NCBI GenBank assembly: GCA_022818135.1
Contig: JAFMSR010000009.1
Location: 22,227,159 to 22,291,158, forward strand
Direction of reading: 5' to 3'
Length of the DNA stretch: 64,000 bases
DNA from: Saxidomus purpurata
Taxonomy: Eukaryota; Mollusca; Bivalvia; Venerida; Veneridae
Shown: one piece after another, positions 11,401 to 21,779 of the stretch
How the letters are laid out: each line of letters begins with the position of its first letter
Numbering within the stretch: position 1 is the stretch's first letter
Translations under genes and position numbers: made by a program
The notes under the pieces: model-generated
The model's input: only the letters and a program-made list of their open reading frames with translations
Told to the model about the DNA's origin: nothing
Database searches by the model: none

Positions 11401-12924
11401 CATATTGTACATCCGTAATGCAATTATATACACCAGTCTTTTGTTAGCGAGTAAACAGCACTTCTTTTCTAGGATGGTAATTTAATAGATCATTGCTGTG
11501 TACATTGAACTGTGAGTGTAGTGAAAAGAATTACTAAATGTTTAAAGCAGAACAAGTTAGGGATATGAATTGCATCTCCAAACACCTAATAAAAGGATTA
11601 AACTAGGATTTTTAAAACGTGAATGCGACCTGTTGGTACGCTAATTGATGTAATTATAGACATATTGTTGTAACCATCACGGACCTATATACACATTACG
11701 AAAAACAGATATAGGTTGGAATGAGGCTAATGTTACTAAAAGAAAAAAAACTATTGAGCCATAAATATTGAAGAAGACACGATTTAATTTGATTATTTTT
11801 CAAGATGGAGGACCCGTGGACGCTGGGAGTTTTCGATTTCGGCAAACCTCGGATATTGTCCATCGATGCTAAAATCTCGCATAAAATCTCGCCATCTGCG
11901 ATAAAAAGGTTGAACTTGTATAGGAAGATACGAGAGTTGCCAATCCATGTGTATATAGGTCCGTGTAACCATTAAATTAAATACTGAAATAGATAATATC
12001 ATTTCGGTCCTACTTGAACAAAAAAAATGAAGGTTAAAATAGCTTAATCATATACAGACAGTAACATAATAAGGCAATCTTTAAATCAAATACCGCTGTC
12101 ATCAATTAAAAAAGTTCTCTTAAGTGTCGGAATATTTTACAGATTACTTAATTATCTGTAACTATAAAATGCATAAAAGTGGTCATAATTAATTGATTAT
12201 TCTTGTTTACGATATGGTATAAAGTCGAATAGATATTTATATTTATAGATATATACACTGGACCCTGGGCCTATTCGGATAGACATCTTACAGATATCGT
12301 GTAAAATTTAATACAACCAATTTGAAAGCTTCAGATTATTCACCGTGTTAAAAAATCCGTCGCTTTGTACAATTTTTAAAATTATTTCATTTGTTTTATC
12401 TAAAGATATTGTCAGTCTGTAAAATGTCATGAAATACATGTACCTTAGTTACGTAGGAAATTTTACAACCTAGAAAAAAATTGATTGTTTATATCTACAA
12501 TAAAACTGAACTATTGCATTTGCATAAAGTAAACGTTGTTTAAAATTAAAACATAAAGTTCCCTATCTTGATCCAGGACAGTAAGCTAGAGGTTCAAAGT
12601 TGTAGCAACTTTTATGACAGTGTATGAGTAGATTGTTTTACTTTACAACAACATGCAACATACACGGGGCTTTAGTTCCATGATATGCAAGTCCCATTGC
12701 TATTTAGTCGTAATGTTTTCATCGTGTCTGCAATATGTTCATTGATATTTAGAACTATTATCATTATACAGTCAACCTACGATCAAAGACCATTAACGGA
12801 AGAGGCTTTGACGGTTGATAGGGGTGTTCACAGCATGAGGTTATCTCCCTGTTGGTTTCGTAGGGAGATCTTTTTCCGAAGATAATCTTCAACACACACC
12901 ACACATACATTTGTGTCATGTAAA
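11400..12924. other. non-coding, no recognisable feature
   Basis: AT-rich. Short frames at 11793-12002 and 12685-12949 lack domain similarity and splice context. Confidence 0.4.
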
Positions 12925-14225
12925 TCAATAACATAAGCTTGTCCTTCATATAGCAGTTAAAATAACATATTCCGGGACGTGTTGATGTCTATTTGGAAAA
13001 TTCAAAACTGTTACCTTCATTGCTAAATACCACCATAAACGTTTCACAATATCTCAGATATGAATGTCAACACGTGTAGAGCCGTCAGAGTATGACAAGA
13101 GCTCAAATCAGGTTACAATCTTATATGGTTCCACCCCAGTAATCTGACAGATAAACACTGTATACCGAAACAAATTATAAATGTGGACAACACATTTCTC
13201 TTAAATTAACGTCACATGATAATGAGCTTTTGCATGAATTCAAAATGATCATTTTGAATGGTAGTATAATTGTAACTTTAAGTTCTGTTTGAAATAATAG
13301 AGAGAGGTCATTTTATGAATATGAAGAGAACTATATGTTTTTGGTGTAATGTTGTTGATCTTTGACTTTGAGGAATAATGATTTATTATATCAACTACAT
13401 ACATTTTCTCTGATGAAGGACAGTAATGACCAATAAACACCACTGTCCTCTTATAAACGTTAACTCATGTTGCTAGCTGTGTCCCTTTACAAATGTACAC
13501 GTGTTTTGCTCTGGTTCATGGACATCTGTTATTTACAATTTTGTTAAAACACTTTATGCATGTTCCTAAATTACACAGTCTAGTGATACATGTAAATGAT
13601 GTTATAAACTTTTTTGTTACAGATGATCATATATGAAAGGCCACTTATTGATTTACATTATGTGGGTAAAAGAGTATATACAAGCATATCGATAAAGCCG
13701 CACACAGATTTGTACACATGTAACCTGCGTAAACAAATGATCTTGACAACCGCTAAAGCTTTTCATTGGTTGGGTTTGGCGTTCAGTTTACTTATAATAC
13801 GTTTGATTTTAAAGCAAACCATAAACCTTAAACGAAGTATTTGGGATATTCCGTATTTATTCACAACAATGTGAAATTATGTGTTGCAGTTTACTTTTTG
13901 TAACACTTATTGTGGATGTTCTCCCTATTACAATGTTTTATGCTGATCGTGGTATAGATATTCATTAAGAATATTATTGAAAGTGAAGTGTTCAGTTTTT
14001 TCTCGTGCATTTAACAATTTAAAGTAGTTTGAAGTGTTATTAAATATTCACAAAGTGCAATACCAGTTTTTGATAAATAGCAAAAAACTAAGTTTGCATT
14101 CATTGACGAGTTGCTCAGGCATACCCAAAACTGTTCGCAGCTTCCTAGAATTGTGATTTGAATGGAGTCGATATTCATATTCCTTCAACGTAGTGGAATT
14201 TTATAAAAGATGTAAGTAATAATAT
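12925..14225 (+). repeat. duplicated block T, copy A (possible promoter and 5' exon region)
   Basis: Relatives lie at 29050-30735 and 43370-44165. Shared landmarks are a GGGACGTGTTGATGTCTATTT-like word, CAGTAATGACCAATAAACACCA (varied), ATATATGAAAGGCC, an ATTGG (inverted CCAAT) box, TACGTTTGATTTTAAAGCAA and GTGTTCAGTTTTT. In copies A and C the 3' end holds CCTTCAAC, an AT-rich TATA-like stretch and a good splice-donor consensus (GTAAGTA; about 14211 and 44149). That would fit a non-coding first exon, but no downstream coding exon was tied to it. Confidence 0.55.
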
Positions 14226-14712
14226 TGTATTTACTTTTTTTCATAGCATAGTAAAGTCAAGTCAACTTTTATTAGCATAAACATATGTATATATATGATG
14301 TTCATCGCCATTTGGATGTGTACTTTATATTGTGCTTAAAATGGAAAAGCATGTCACATTAAAATAAACAGAAAACATATTAAATTCCTAAATCAAAAGG
14401 GACTATTCTTAAGTTTCAAACCAATGCAATAAAACATTATCTTAAAAGCAATAGATGGTGTTCCTGTCAAAACCTAAGAAATAAATAACTCTCTAGAGTT
14501 ACACATTTTGACGTCTGTGATTTGTAGCAAAAGGCTGGAAGTTAATTATCTAAACTTCTTAGTTATTCTAATTTGCTATTCAAACTTTGAACAACACTAC
14601 ACACTAAGTTAACGTAAACTACTACATTTGACCACTAATTATAAATAAACAGCTGTACAAAGTAAATAAATGAAAACTGCACTGTGACATTGGTAATTGA
14701 CAAGTAGGAAAT
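14226..14712. other. non-coding, no recognisable feature
   Basis: AT-rich sequence between duplicated block T and the foldback half-copies. Nothing supportable was found. Confidence 0.4.
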
Positions 14713-15270
14713 TACGGAAAAGCCTATACACCACCATTTGCGTTTTGCTACTTGCTAATTATCTGCCATTCTGTCATAAAGCAATCTTTTCTAGACTCAT
14801 GACAATAATTCCACGCTAAAACAGTAGTTTTCTCTGCATGTTAAGTTAAACAGTGAGCGTAACGACGAAAACACATACACGCCACCATTTGCTAGTTGCT
14901 ACTTGGCAATTATTCTATCATTATGCGATATTAATCTGTCAATAGCAAGTCTTTTCTCGACTCGTGACAACAATATCTCGCTAAAACGCTTTAATATCTA
15001 TAATTGAATCATAAAGTATTATTCGCATGTTTACTTAAATATATGAAAAGTACCAGTATTCAAGATGAAAGCATCAATATCGTTGGTTGTGTTACAACGC
15101 GAACTTCAGGATGCTGTTCTGACATCGCAGTCTGACGCGTTTTTACTAATTAATGCTTGGTATAAACGCCTGAAGTTTGATGATTTTCTATAACGGTCGA
15201 TATTCAAATAAATATGTGCATAAAATTACTGAATATGCACAATATGAACGCTTTATTTTATTACTCCAAA
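14713..15270. mobile_element. two direct half-copies of the foldback family
   Basis: The arm sequence ACCATTTGC...GCTACTTG...AAGCAATCTTTTCTAGACTC occurs at about 14730-14820 and again at 14880-14985 in the same orientation. The second continues into the internal sequence (CGGTCGATATTCAAATA, AATATGCACAATAT) also found at 9180-9240 and 21550-21600. Right arms are missing, so these are truncated copies. Confidence 0.55.
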
Positions 15271-15629
15271 TAAATGAATAAAGACAGACGTGCAGTATAC
15301 TCAATCTTTAATACATGTAAATTAATACAGCTAGACTCGTGAACCAGATATCACGATCTCATTATAATTATACCAATATTAAACATGACTCCGATTAATG
15401 AAATAAATTTGTAGTACAGTTTTTTAAAAGAATGGGATGTTGTGGTCACTCGATGATAACGGGGTTTCCCGTCAATCAAGAATGTTGAAAATTCCGTCAA
15501 CCGGAAGGGAACCGGATGTTTAATTGCTACGTACTTGTGACATGTATAGAGGAAAGTAATTGTCGATGTGGCAACGCTAAGTAGCTATCAGGCCCAAGTT
15601 GTATTCTATGTTATACAACATGTTGCGTA

Positions 15630-15790
15630 CGCAAACACGGATACAGCAACTAGATACCAGCCAGACGCAAACTATAACAGACGCAAAGTAAAACATACGC
15701 AAACTATAGCATACGCAAACCAGAACAGACGCAAAATATAACAGACGCAAACTGTAACAGACGGACAATAACACGCTATAACAGACACAA
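15630..15790 (+). repeat. ~18-bp minisatellite, unit ACAGACGCAAACTATA
   Basis: About eight imperfect units of AACAGACGCAAACTAT are arranged in tandem. The 92-codon minus-strand frame across it (15577-15855) is made of the repeat itself, which explains its repeated CVCYSLRMFYFASV-type composition. It is not called as a gene. Confidence 0.75.
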
Positions 15791-16265
15791 TGCAAGGTAG
15801 ATATTATCTCAGTACTAGGACAATACCTATACAACAACGCAATACTTTGTATCAACAGCTATGTTCTGCACCATATTGCCACCAGTCACTATATTTCATA
15901 CTCCTCGGACTGTGGATTCCCGCTCAGCGCGTGGGTGCCCAACGTGTGAACCGGAACCCGAATCCGAGTTTGATTTTGCTTCAAATACAAATTACTAGTA
16001 ACCGAATGCATTACTTATCAAGATTAGTGTACGCCCGATCACCTTCCGATCGACAGAATTTTCTTAGGCCACAATAAATGACAATTTATCCCCCAAAAAT
16101 TCTGATTACGCGCTTTGGTCTATTTGGCTGAGAATCAATTAATGCGCATCATCCAGATGCATATATACATTGTAAACATAGCTAAATAGGTGCTGTAAAT
16201 GATACAGATCTGGTATAAATCTATGCCTATCCAGGATACGTCCAAAAAGGACTGACGTAATTTAA

Positions 16266-16704
16266 TCAATGACGTATGTATAGTCTAAAGCAATTAGATA
16301 ACCATCTACCCATCTTCATAATCACGTCTGAAGAGTAACCTTAAATTGCGAGATCAGTTGCCCTACCTATCCTGAAACTATGCGACTTGAAATGCCCCGA
16401 TTTGAAGCGTGAACTGTTTATCGCTTTGGCCAAGATGCCTGTAAATTGAGACCTAGTGACTACAGCACAACTTTTGTGACAAAACAAGGCTGTTTGAATA
16501 ATCGGGTCTTATTTCCAAAAATGTCGTAAGTTTCAAAACCTGACATAAAGCTTCATTTTGTTTCGGGATTTTCAATAAAACGGGCTTTCCCCTTTGGTTT
16601 GTCTTATAATAGCGGAGTTTAATAACGACGTGACTTTTTATCTGAAGTAAAAGAAATATCCCTAAATAAAAATAAATTATTTTTTTTATATAAAATGGGT
16701 TCAA
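16266..16704 (-). pseudogene. DIRS tyrosine recombinase, catalytic C-terminal domain
   Basis: Minus-strand frames give a KTNQRGKPVLLKIP segment near 16565-16615. After a frame change comes SHSFRIGRATDLAI, one stop, then GYSSDVIMKMGRW and FRLYIRH, ending at a stop near 16266. HSFR carries the catalytic His and Arg (H-x-x-R), and YIR supplies the nucleophilic Tyr. Thus the catalytic box is intact although the frame is not. In the living element this enzyme would join the circular cDNA to the genome. It is separated from its N-terminal half by the homopolymer tract. Confidence 0.75.
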
Positions 16705-16715
16705 AAAAATACCAC

Positions 16716-16716
<1 letters not shown>

Positions 16717-16766
<50 letters not shown>

Positions 16767-16830
16767 TTTTTTAAAAAAAAAAAAAAAAATTAAAAAAAAA
16801 AAAAAAAAAAATTTTTAAATTTTTTTTTTT

Positions 16831-16864
<34 letters not shown>
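16717..16864. repeat. A/T homopolymer tract inside the recombinase gene
   Basis: The tract is a run of about 46 A, then 10 T, 17 A, 2 T, about 20 A, then short T and A runs and a long T run. No normal sequence separates them. It replaces the middle of the YR coding region. A biological poly(A) insertion would not normally switch between A and T like this, so an assembly or consensus error, or a gap-fill, is suspected. Confidence 0.8.
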
Positions 16865-16865
<1 letters not shown>

Positions 16866-16888
16866 ACAGCCCTCTAAAAGTTTACTTA

Positions 16889-17176
16889 TTACAAATATTG
16901 GCTAAAATCAATGAACCCATATAATTTATGGAAATAATTAATGCCTGCTAAGTATGTCGTAATTGAATTTGGTGATAGTCCCCTTTCAAAACAACATGTT
17001 AAGAAAAGCAAAAGGTGATTTACCGGGATTGGCCAATACTTAGACAATTTATAGCTGGCCCTAAAACTTTCGAAAGTATTCATGGCTGTGCGGTAAGTCA
17101 TAAGAGAATTAGGGGCTATAGCTCTAGTATGGAGCTGTCTAGCTCTGTATTGAAGACGTGCCAAAGGAAACTGGGC
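16889..17176 (-). pseudogene. DIRS tyrosine recombinase, N-terminal SAM-like domain
   Basis: The open frame reads through YRARQLHTRAIAPNSLMTYR, then FLTCCFERGLSPNSITTYLA and GINYFHKLYG. This is the core-binding, phage-integrase-like N-terminal domain that precedes the catalytic domain in DIRS YRs. Upstream in the same frame, GTRGGPR-type linker residues join it to the RNase H end. The frame stops at 16889, just before the homopolymer tract. Confidence 0.8.
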
Positions 17177-17219
17177 ACCCGTTGAGGTTCGGGGTCCGCC
17201 TCTGGTGCCAACTTTCTGA

Positions 17220-17690
17220 ATTTCTGCAAATTTAAGCTAGACAATGAGTCGTATAATTATATCGTTATGGCAGCCCGGAACATGTGCCACCTTCAACCAT
17301 ATATTTAGATCTAAATAGCGTAATGTAATAAGCCTAACCAGAATCATGACTATCTCTGACTTTGATGATAATTTATTCAAAATGTGAACAACTGCGATGT
17401 TATCCGAATTAAATTTGATTTTTTTGTTTTTCAACTCTGAGCCCCAGATAAATAGCGATACAATGATTGGAAAAAATATTTTGTCCTTAGTTATGCCAGT
17501 TGCATGCCAAGTATCAGGCCATTTGGCTTGACACCAGTGCCCTTTAAAGTAAATGCCAAACCGCCGCCCGCACTATCGGTAAAAAGCTTGCACATCTGTG
17601 TTCGAGACCCAGAACTTCTCATGCAAGACCGAAATACCATTGAAGAAGTTTTTTAAGAAAGTGAGTCACATATTCAAATCTAATTTAATT
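17220..17690 (-). pseudogene. DIRS RNase H domain
   Basis: Minus-strand pieces include AFTDSAGGGLAF (near 17540-17580; first catalytic Asp), then after a frameshift KFNSDNIAVVHILNKLSSKS (near 17360-17420; second acidic site in SDN), and KVAHVPGCHNDIIIRL. Relatives end this motif with N-x-x-A-D-x-L-S-R. Here the AD pair reads II, so the last catalytic Asp is missing. The module lies between RT and YR as expected. Confidence 0.75.
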
Positions 17691-17826
17691 TCCTTCTTTA
17701 GCCTTAGGTCGCGAAAGGGCTTTGTTAAAACACATACTGAGTTTATTAAACGACGTGAAAACGGCCTGTCCATAGGGATTTCGCGACAGCAAAAATTGAT
17801 AGGGCCAATGAGGGATTGCATCCTTT

Positions 17827-18880
17827 TCAGTGTTGTATTTTTGTGAGAAGCATTTCATTAGTTTTTTGCACAATTTCCTGTATCGTAGATAGTGGAATTC
17901 TCACCCTCATATTAATTGAGTCTAGCTCTAAACCCAAAAATACTAATATCTCATTAGGTCCTTCTGATTTTTCGTTAGCCAAAGGGACGCCCAAATCGGA
18001 CATGATATTTTTAAAGGTTTCAAATGCCTGTGTGCACAATTCTAGATTTTTCTCGACCCCCAAGAAATGGTCTTAGAAGTGAATCAGCCCCCTTGAAGTA
18101 TATTTTTGCTTTACACAAAATTCTAAAAACCTTGAAAACCTTTCTAATGTTATACAGCTAATGGACGCTCCAAAAGGTAGCGCTTTATCAAAGTAAAATT
18201 TATTTTCAAAGCAAAAACCTAGTACATGTAATTCAAAATCTGACGGAATGATAGGTATCAGTCTATAAGCGCTACGTATATCGGCTTTAAACATTTTACA
18301 ATTTTGTTCTAATTCCTGAACCATTTGACCGCTTCATCAAAGCTTGTATATTGGACAGAACATAATTTAGGGTCAATGTAATCATTCACGGATTCCCCAG
18401 GAGGGTATGACAGATGATGAATCATACGGTATTCTCCTGGCATCTTCTTCGGTACAAGGCCAATTGGTGAAACGATCAAATTAGGTAAGGGTCGCTGAGT
18501 GAATGGGCCAGCTACCCTGCCTGCTTCAATTTCTTTGTTTATTTTTGATTTAATAATTTCTGGATTTAATAACGTGGATCTTAAATTTTTTGCATCCCTA
18601 GATGCACGAGGACCCGAGTATTGAATAGGAAACCCGTGCGTAAAACCGTTTAAAAGGAATTCGGATTCTGTTTTGTCATAGGATTGTAAATAATGTTTCA
18701 ACGCTTGAATCTTAATCGGTGTTTCGGCTATATTACAAATATCCAGATTATTCGGAGAGAGTGACAGGGTGACCCGCTCACCTTCATTTAATTCAGACGT
18801 AAAATTTTCAATTTTTTCTTTGGCCTCTAAATGAACCGTGCCTAGCGAAAGGTCAACCTCGAAATGGTCGCTGATTTTGA
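17827..18880 (-). pseudogene. DIRS reverse transcriptase
   Basis: Recognisable blocks: EIEAGRVAGPF, IVSPIGLVPKKMPGEYRMIH, HLSYPPGESVNDYI, then a frame change near 18310, MFKADIRSAYRLIPI, FENKFYFDKALPFGAS and VFLGLELDSINMRVRIPL. The first catalytic Asp (KADIRSA) is kept. The catalytic box that should read L-D-D-F reads stop-D-H-F at about 18064-18075, so the pair of Asp residues is lost. This copy could not make active RT. Confidence 0.85.
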
Positions 18881-18919
18881 GGAATTTGTGCGTGAGACTG
18901 AGTATTTGTTGCTGAGCCT

Positions 18920-20104
18920 GATCTAATACATTTAGCTTCAGGGTGTGGAGCGAAGCATTTTGCGCAGAGGTGAGAAAACCTACAGTTCGGTCACGAGCAA
19001 TGTCCATTGTTGTAGTCATTACAAGTATACCTAGACGGACTTGGTGTCGTTGTCGGAGCCGGTCGCATTTGCACGCAACGCCACCACAAGTCATTATTAT
19101 TTTTTGACCAGGATGACGACGAAGTTGCCTGACGTAAACGAAATTGTTGATCATATTCACGCAAGCTAAGTCCGCTATTTCTGATAGCGCATTCTCTTAT
19201 ATTGAACATATAATGAAGCGTTTCATATACTTTTTTCAGCGTGGTCCGACAGATAAATCGAGGTGTAAATGATAAAGGCATTTGTCCATTTTTCGATATC
19301 GTCAATTTTGTCTTTGCATTCTTTTTGTGTTGTTTCTATGCAACCGTCAGAATTTAATTTAAAAACCGTGCCATTGCAATATTCCAAAAGTTCTACGGCT
19401 CCTTTCAATAATAAAGCTAGATTAACGTATTCTCCCTTACAAACTTTTTGTTTTAAGGAGGTTGGCACGTGCGCGGCAGTGTCATCATCTGCAACGCGAA
19501 CAGACGGAAAATCTGCATTTAACTGATCATTTGCCTGTCGTAAAAACTAGCTCAAATTATTCACATTATTTGCATTGCCAAGTCCTAACAGAAATGTATT
19601 TCTTTGGGTACACAAATTACCCCTAGCATTTACTTCTACCCCCTTATCGATAATTTGTGACTCATGCAATAATTTCTCAAAATCTATAATAGGACACCTA
19701 CCAATATCATTCTGTAGTAACGGATCATTTGACACGTCATCAAGGTCAGCCTCGTCAGCTCTACGTTTCTGGCCCTGGCTATTCTGGTTGTTGGGTGCCG
19801 GCGGGGTGCCCCGTCCAGCATCTCTCCGTTCAATGACTGCCCCATCTTCTTGGTCGTCAACTGGGTCTTCCGGCGCCGGCGCCCGTACTCGTCTGTTCTG
19901 CCTCCGAGCCCGGTTTTCATCCTGTCTCTGGTTACGCACTGGACATGGAACCTGTGCCGGAGCACGTGCTCGCCTGTTTATCCTGCGGCCCCTGTTCCCC
20001 TCCTGTCTTGGATTAGGCAGCAAATGTGGTGCGTGAGCTGGTGCTCTAGCCCGTCTTCCCGGCCTTCCATTGCGAAGCACCATGCGTCGTTGGTCCCGCG
20101 GCAT
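18920..20104 (-). pseudogene. DIRS gag-like protein
   Basis: Starts with MPRDQRRMVLRNGRPGRRAR, a very Arg- and Pro-rich basic N-terminus. An acidic segment with DEADLDDVSNDPLLQ follows. A TAG stop lies at about 19547. The same frame resumes with PTSLKQKVCKGEYVNLALLL. After a frameshift near 19240 come LHYMFNIRECAIRN, DLWWRCVQMRP and a Cys/His cluster (C-N-D-Y-N-N-G-H-C, a TGA stop, then C-R-F-S-H-L-C-A-K-C). This matches the nucleic-acid-binding end of bivalve DIRS gags. The chosen start is the first ATG upstream in frame. Confidence 0.75.
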
Positions 20105-20499
20105 AATAATGTTAAACTATTCTACGATACAAATGTAGTAGCCAAATCAAAAAGTTTTCTTAGCAATACTGTGTTACATATCAAATATTTAGTGCATGAG
20201 CGTTGAGCAGGTGTGTTCGTGGTTGTAGAATCGAACTGAACATATTGCACGTGAAATCAAGTTTATATACCAACATGTAGACTGGATCCCGCTACGTGTA
20301 CTGGCATTTATATATACGATATCTCGAACAGGCCGGGAATCAAAACCGGTTTTATAACTTACAACAAAACACGCAGACCACAATCGTGTATCTACATGTA
20401 GATGCCTAGCAATGACTAAACAATTTCGAGAAAAAATAAAAGGAATTATTCCTATTAAGAATAATCCATATTATAATTTCCTGGTATCGCTCAATGTAA
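20105..20499. other. non-coding flank of the DIRS element
   Basis: No coding content was recognised. It may include the 5' terminal repeat of the DIRS element, but no inverted partner was found downstream of 16266. Confidence 0.4.
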
Positions 20500-20637
20500 T
20501 GATTATAAAGCGTTTTCTGCAGAAATTATTGTCACAAGTGTTGTAAACATTGCTTCATGTCGGAATAATATCGTACAATGACAGAATAATAAGCAAGTAG
20601 CAACTAGCAAATAGTGGCGTATATGCGTTTCTGTACC
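20500..20637 (-). mobile_element. single arm of the foldback family
   Basis: The reverse complement reads GCCACTATTTGCTAGTTGCT, then ACTTGC, a TTCTGTCATTGTACGA-type word and ACACTTGTGACAATAATTTC. This is the arm sequence of 8913-9409. It ends in a TTTCTGTA-type tip at about 20637. Confidence 0.6.
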
Positions 20638-20878
20638 GTCACTACTACATGTATTCACAAAATGTTTGCTGAATGTAATGATACTATTTTGAGAAAGTCT
20701 GCATAATAAAGAGCAATAGATAGATCAAAATATCGACTGATATCTTTATATGTAGAATTGATAATAAGATCTACCAACTGAATGATGCTGTTAATTCATA
20801 CAATCGTTAGCCTTGAAAAGTCGTTGTACGTGTAGTAGGTTTACTTTCTGTTATGTGAGGCATGTGTTTACCAGGCCT

Positions 20879-21171
20879 GCAAAGGCACAATTACACAAGG
20901 AAATAAATAATCTCTGGTGGAGAAAAGAAAAAGTCAGGCGGAAGCCATATCGACTGTATTCCAAGTGCCCAATGCATGAAAATGCATATCATTACAATAT
21001 TACAGGCGCGCAATGCTATCAAATAGCATGAAACGAAAGCAAATAAGATGTACAAATAAAATGGAACAACTTATGACCAGCAAAGGCACAATTACACAAG
21101 GAAATAAATAATTTCTGGTGGAGAAAAGAAAAAGTCAGGCGTAAGCCATATCGACTGTATTCCAAGTGCGC
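20879..21171 (+). repeat. 201-bp spaced direct duplication
   Basis: A ~92-bp segment at 20879-20970 recurs at 21080-21171 with only a few changes (for example AATCTCTGG versus AATTTCTGG). It contains AAAGGCACAATTACACAAGG. The intervening 110 bp is unique. The minus- and plus-strand frames over it have no recognisable domain. Confidence 0.8.
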
Positions 21172-21317
21172 ATGCGCCAGGTGAATACCCGGGAATGTCA
21201 AATTCGTGAAAGAGGCCCGTCATGCAAAAGTAGTCGTTAGGTAATGACATGAGATGAATGTTAGTGTGGATGAAGATAAACATAACATTAATGTCTTAAA
21301 AATTTTTGCCCTTCCCT

Positions 21318-21378
21318 CCCCCCCCCCCCCCCCCCCCCACCCCCAACACCACCCAACACCCCCCCCCCCCCCCCCCCT
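21318..21378 (+). repeat. poly-C tract
   Basis: Two long C runs are separated by ACCCCCAACACCACCCAACA. The proline/histidine-rich and glycine-rich frames over it (21220-21517) are products of this tract and are not genes. Confidence 0.9.
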
Positions 21379-21539
21379 CCATAAACATAACAAAATTAAT
21401 GTGGTGTTCAACCTCGTGACATATGTAATTGGCCCTGATTTCTTGTTAATGGCCCTGTCTGTCAATTTTATGATATCTGTTCACATTTTATTACGTCGGG
21501 TATTTATTGAATATTAATGCCAATAAACAGAAGTTATTT

Positions 21540-21775
21540 AATAACGATTGTTATTCAATTAAACATGCGAAGAAAATTACTAAATATGCACAATATTAAT
21601 GACTTATGGTTTAATGATTTCGCCAAATGTTATGATAAAAAAACGTTTTCCCAAGCAATTATTGCAATAGGTCTTTAAAACATTGCTTCATGTCAGAATA
21701 ATATTGCGCAATGACAGAATGATTAGCAAGTAGCAACTAGTAAATGATGGCTCATATGCAATTTCGTAGTACAAA
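21540..21775 (-). mobile_element. truncated foldback-family copy
   Basis: It carries internal sequence (AATATGCACAATATTAATGA) followed by a right arm with ATTGCTTCATGTCAGAATAA and AGCAAGTAGCAACTAG. This is collinear with 9195-9409. The left arm is absent. Confidence 0.6.
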
Positions 21776-21779
21776 TCGC

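Larger units (their letters stand above)
16266..20104 (-). mobile_element. DIRS-type tyrosine-recombinase retroelement, decayed
   Basis: The minus strand holds, in order, gag, reverse transcriptase, RNase H and tyrosine recombinase (YR), the DIRS layout. There is no aspartic protease or integrase of the LTR type. Each module is recognisable but broken by stops or frameshifts. A 148-bp A/T homopolymer tract (16717-16864) interrupts YR. The terminal split inverted repeats expected of DIRS elements were not located, so the ends given are those of the coding part only. Confidence 0.85.

Noticed and set aside
13614..13874. An 86-codon frame in block T that could be a small conserved gene
   Set aside because: The frame is not open in the other two copies of block T, although the DNA words are conserved.
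21220..21517. Proline/histidine-rich and glycine-rich frames
   Set aside because: They are produced by the poly-C tract and have no start context or flanking exon signals.
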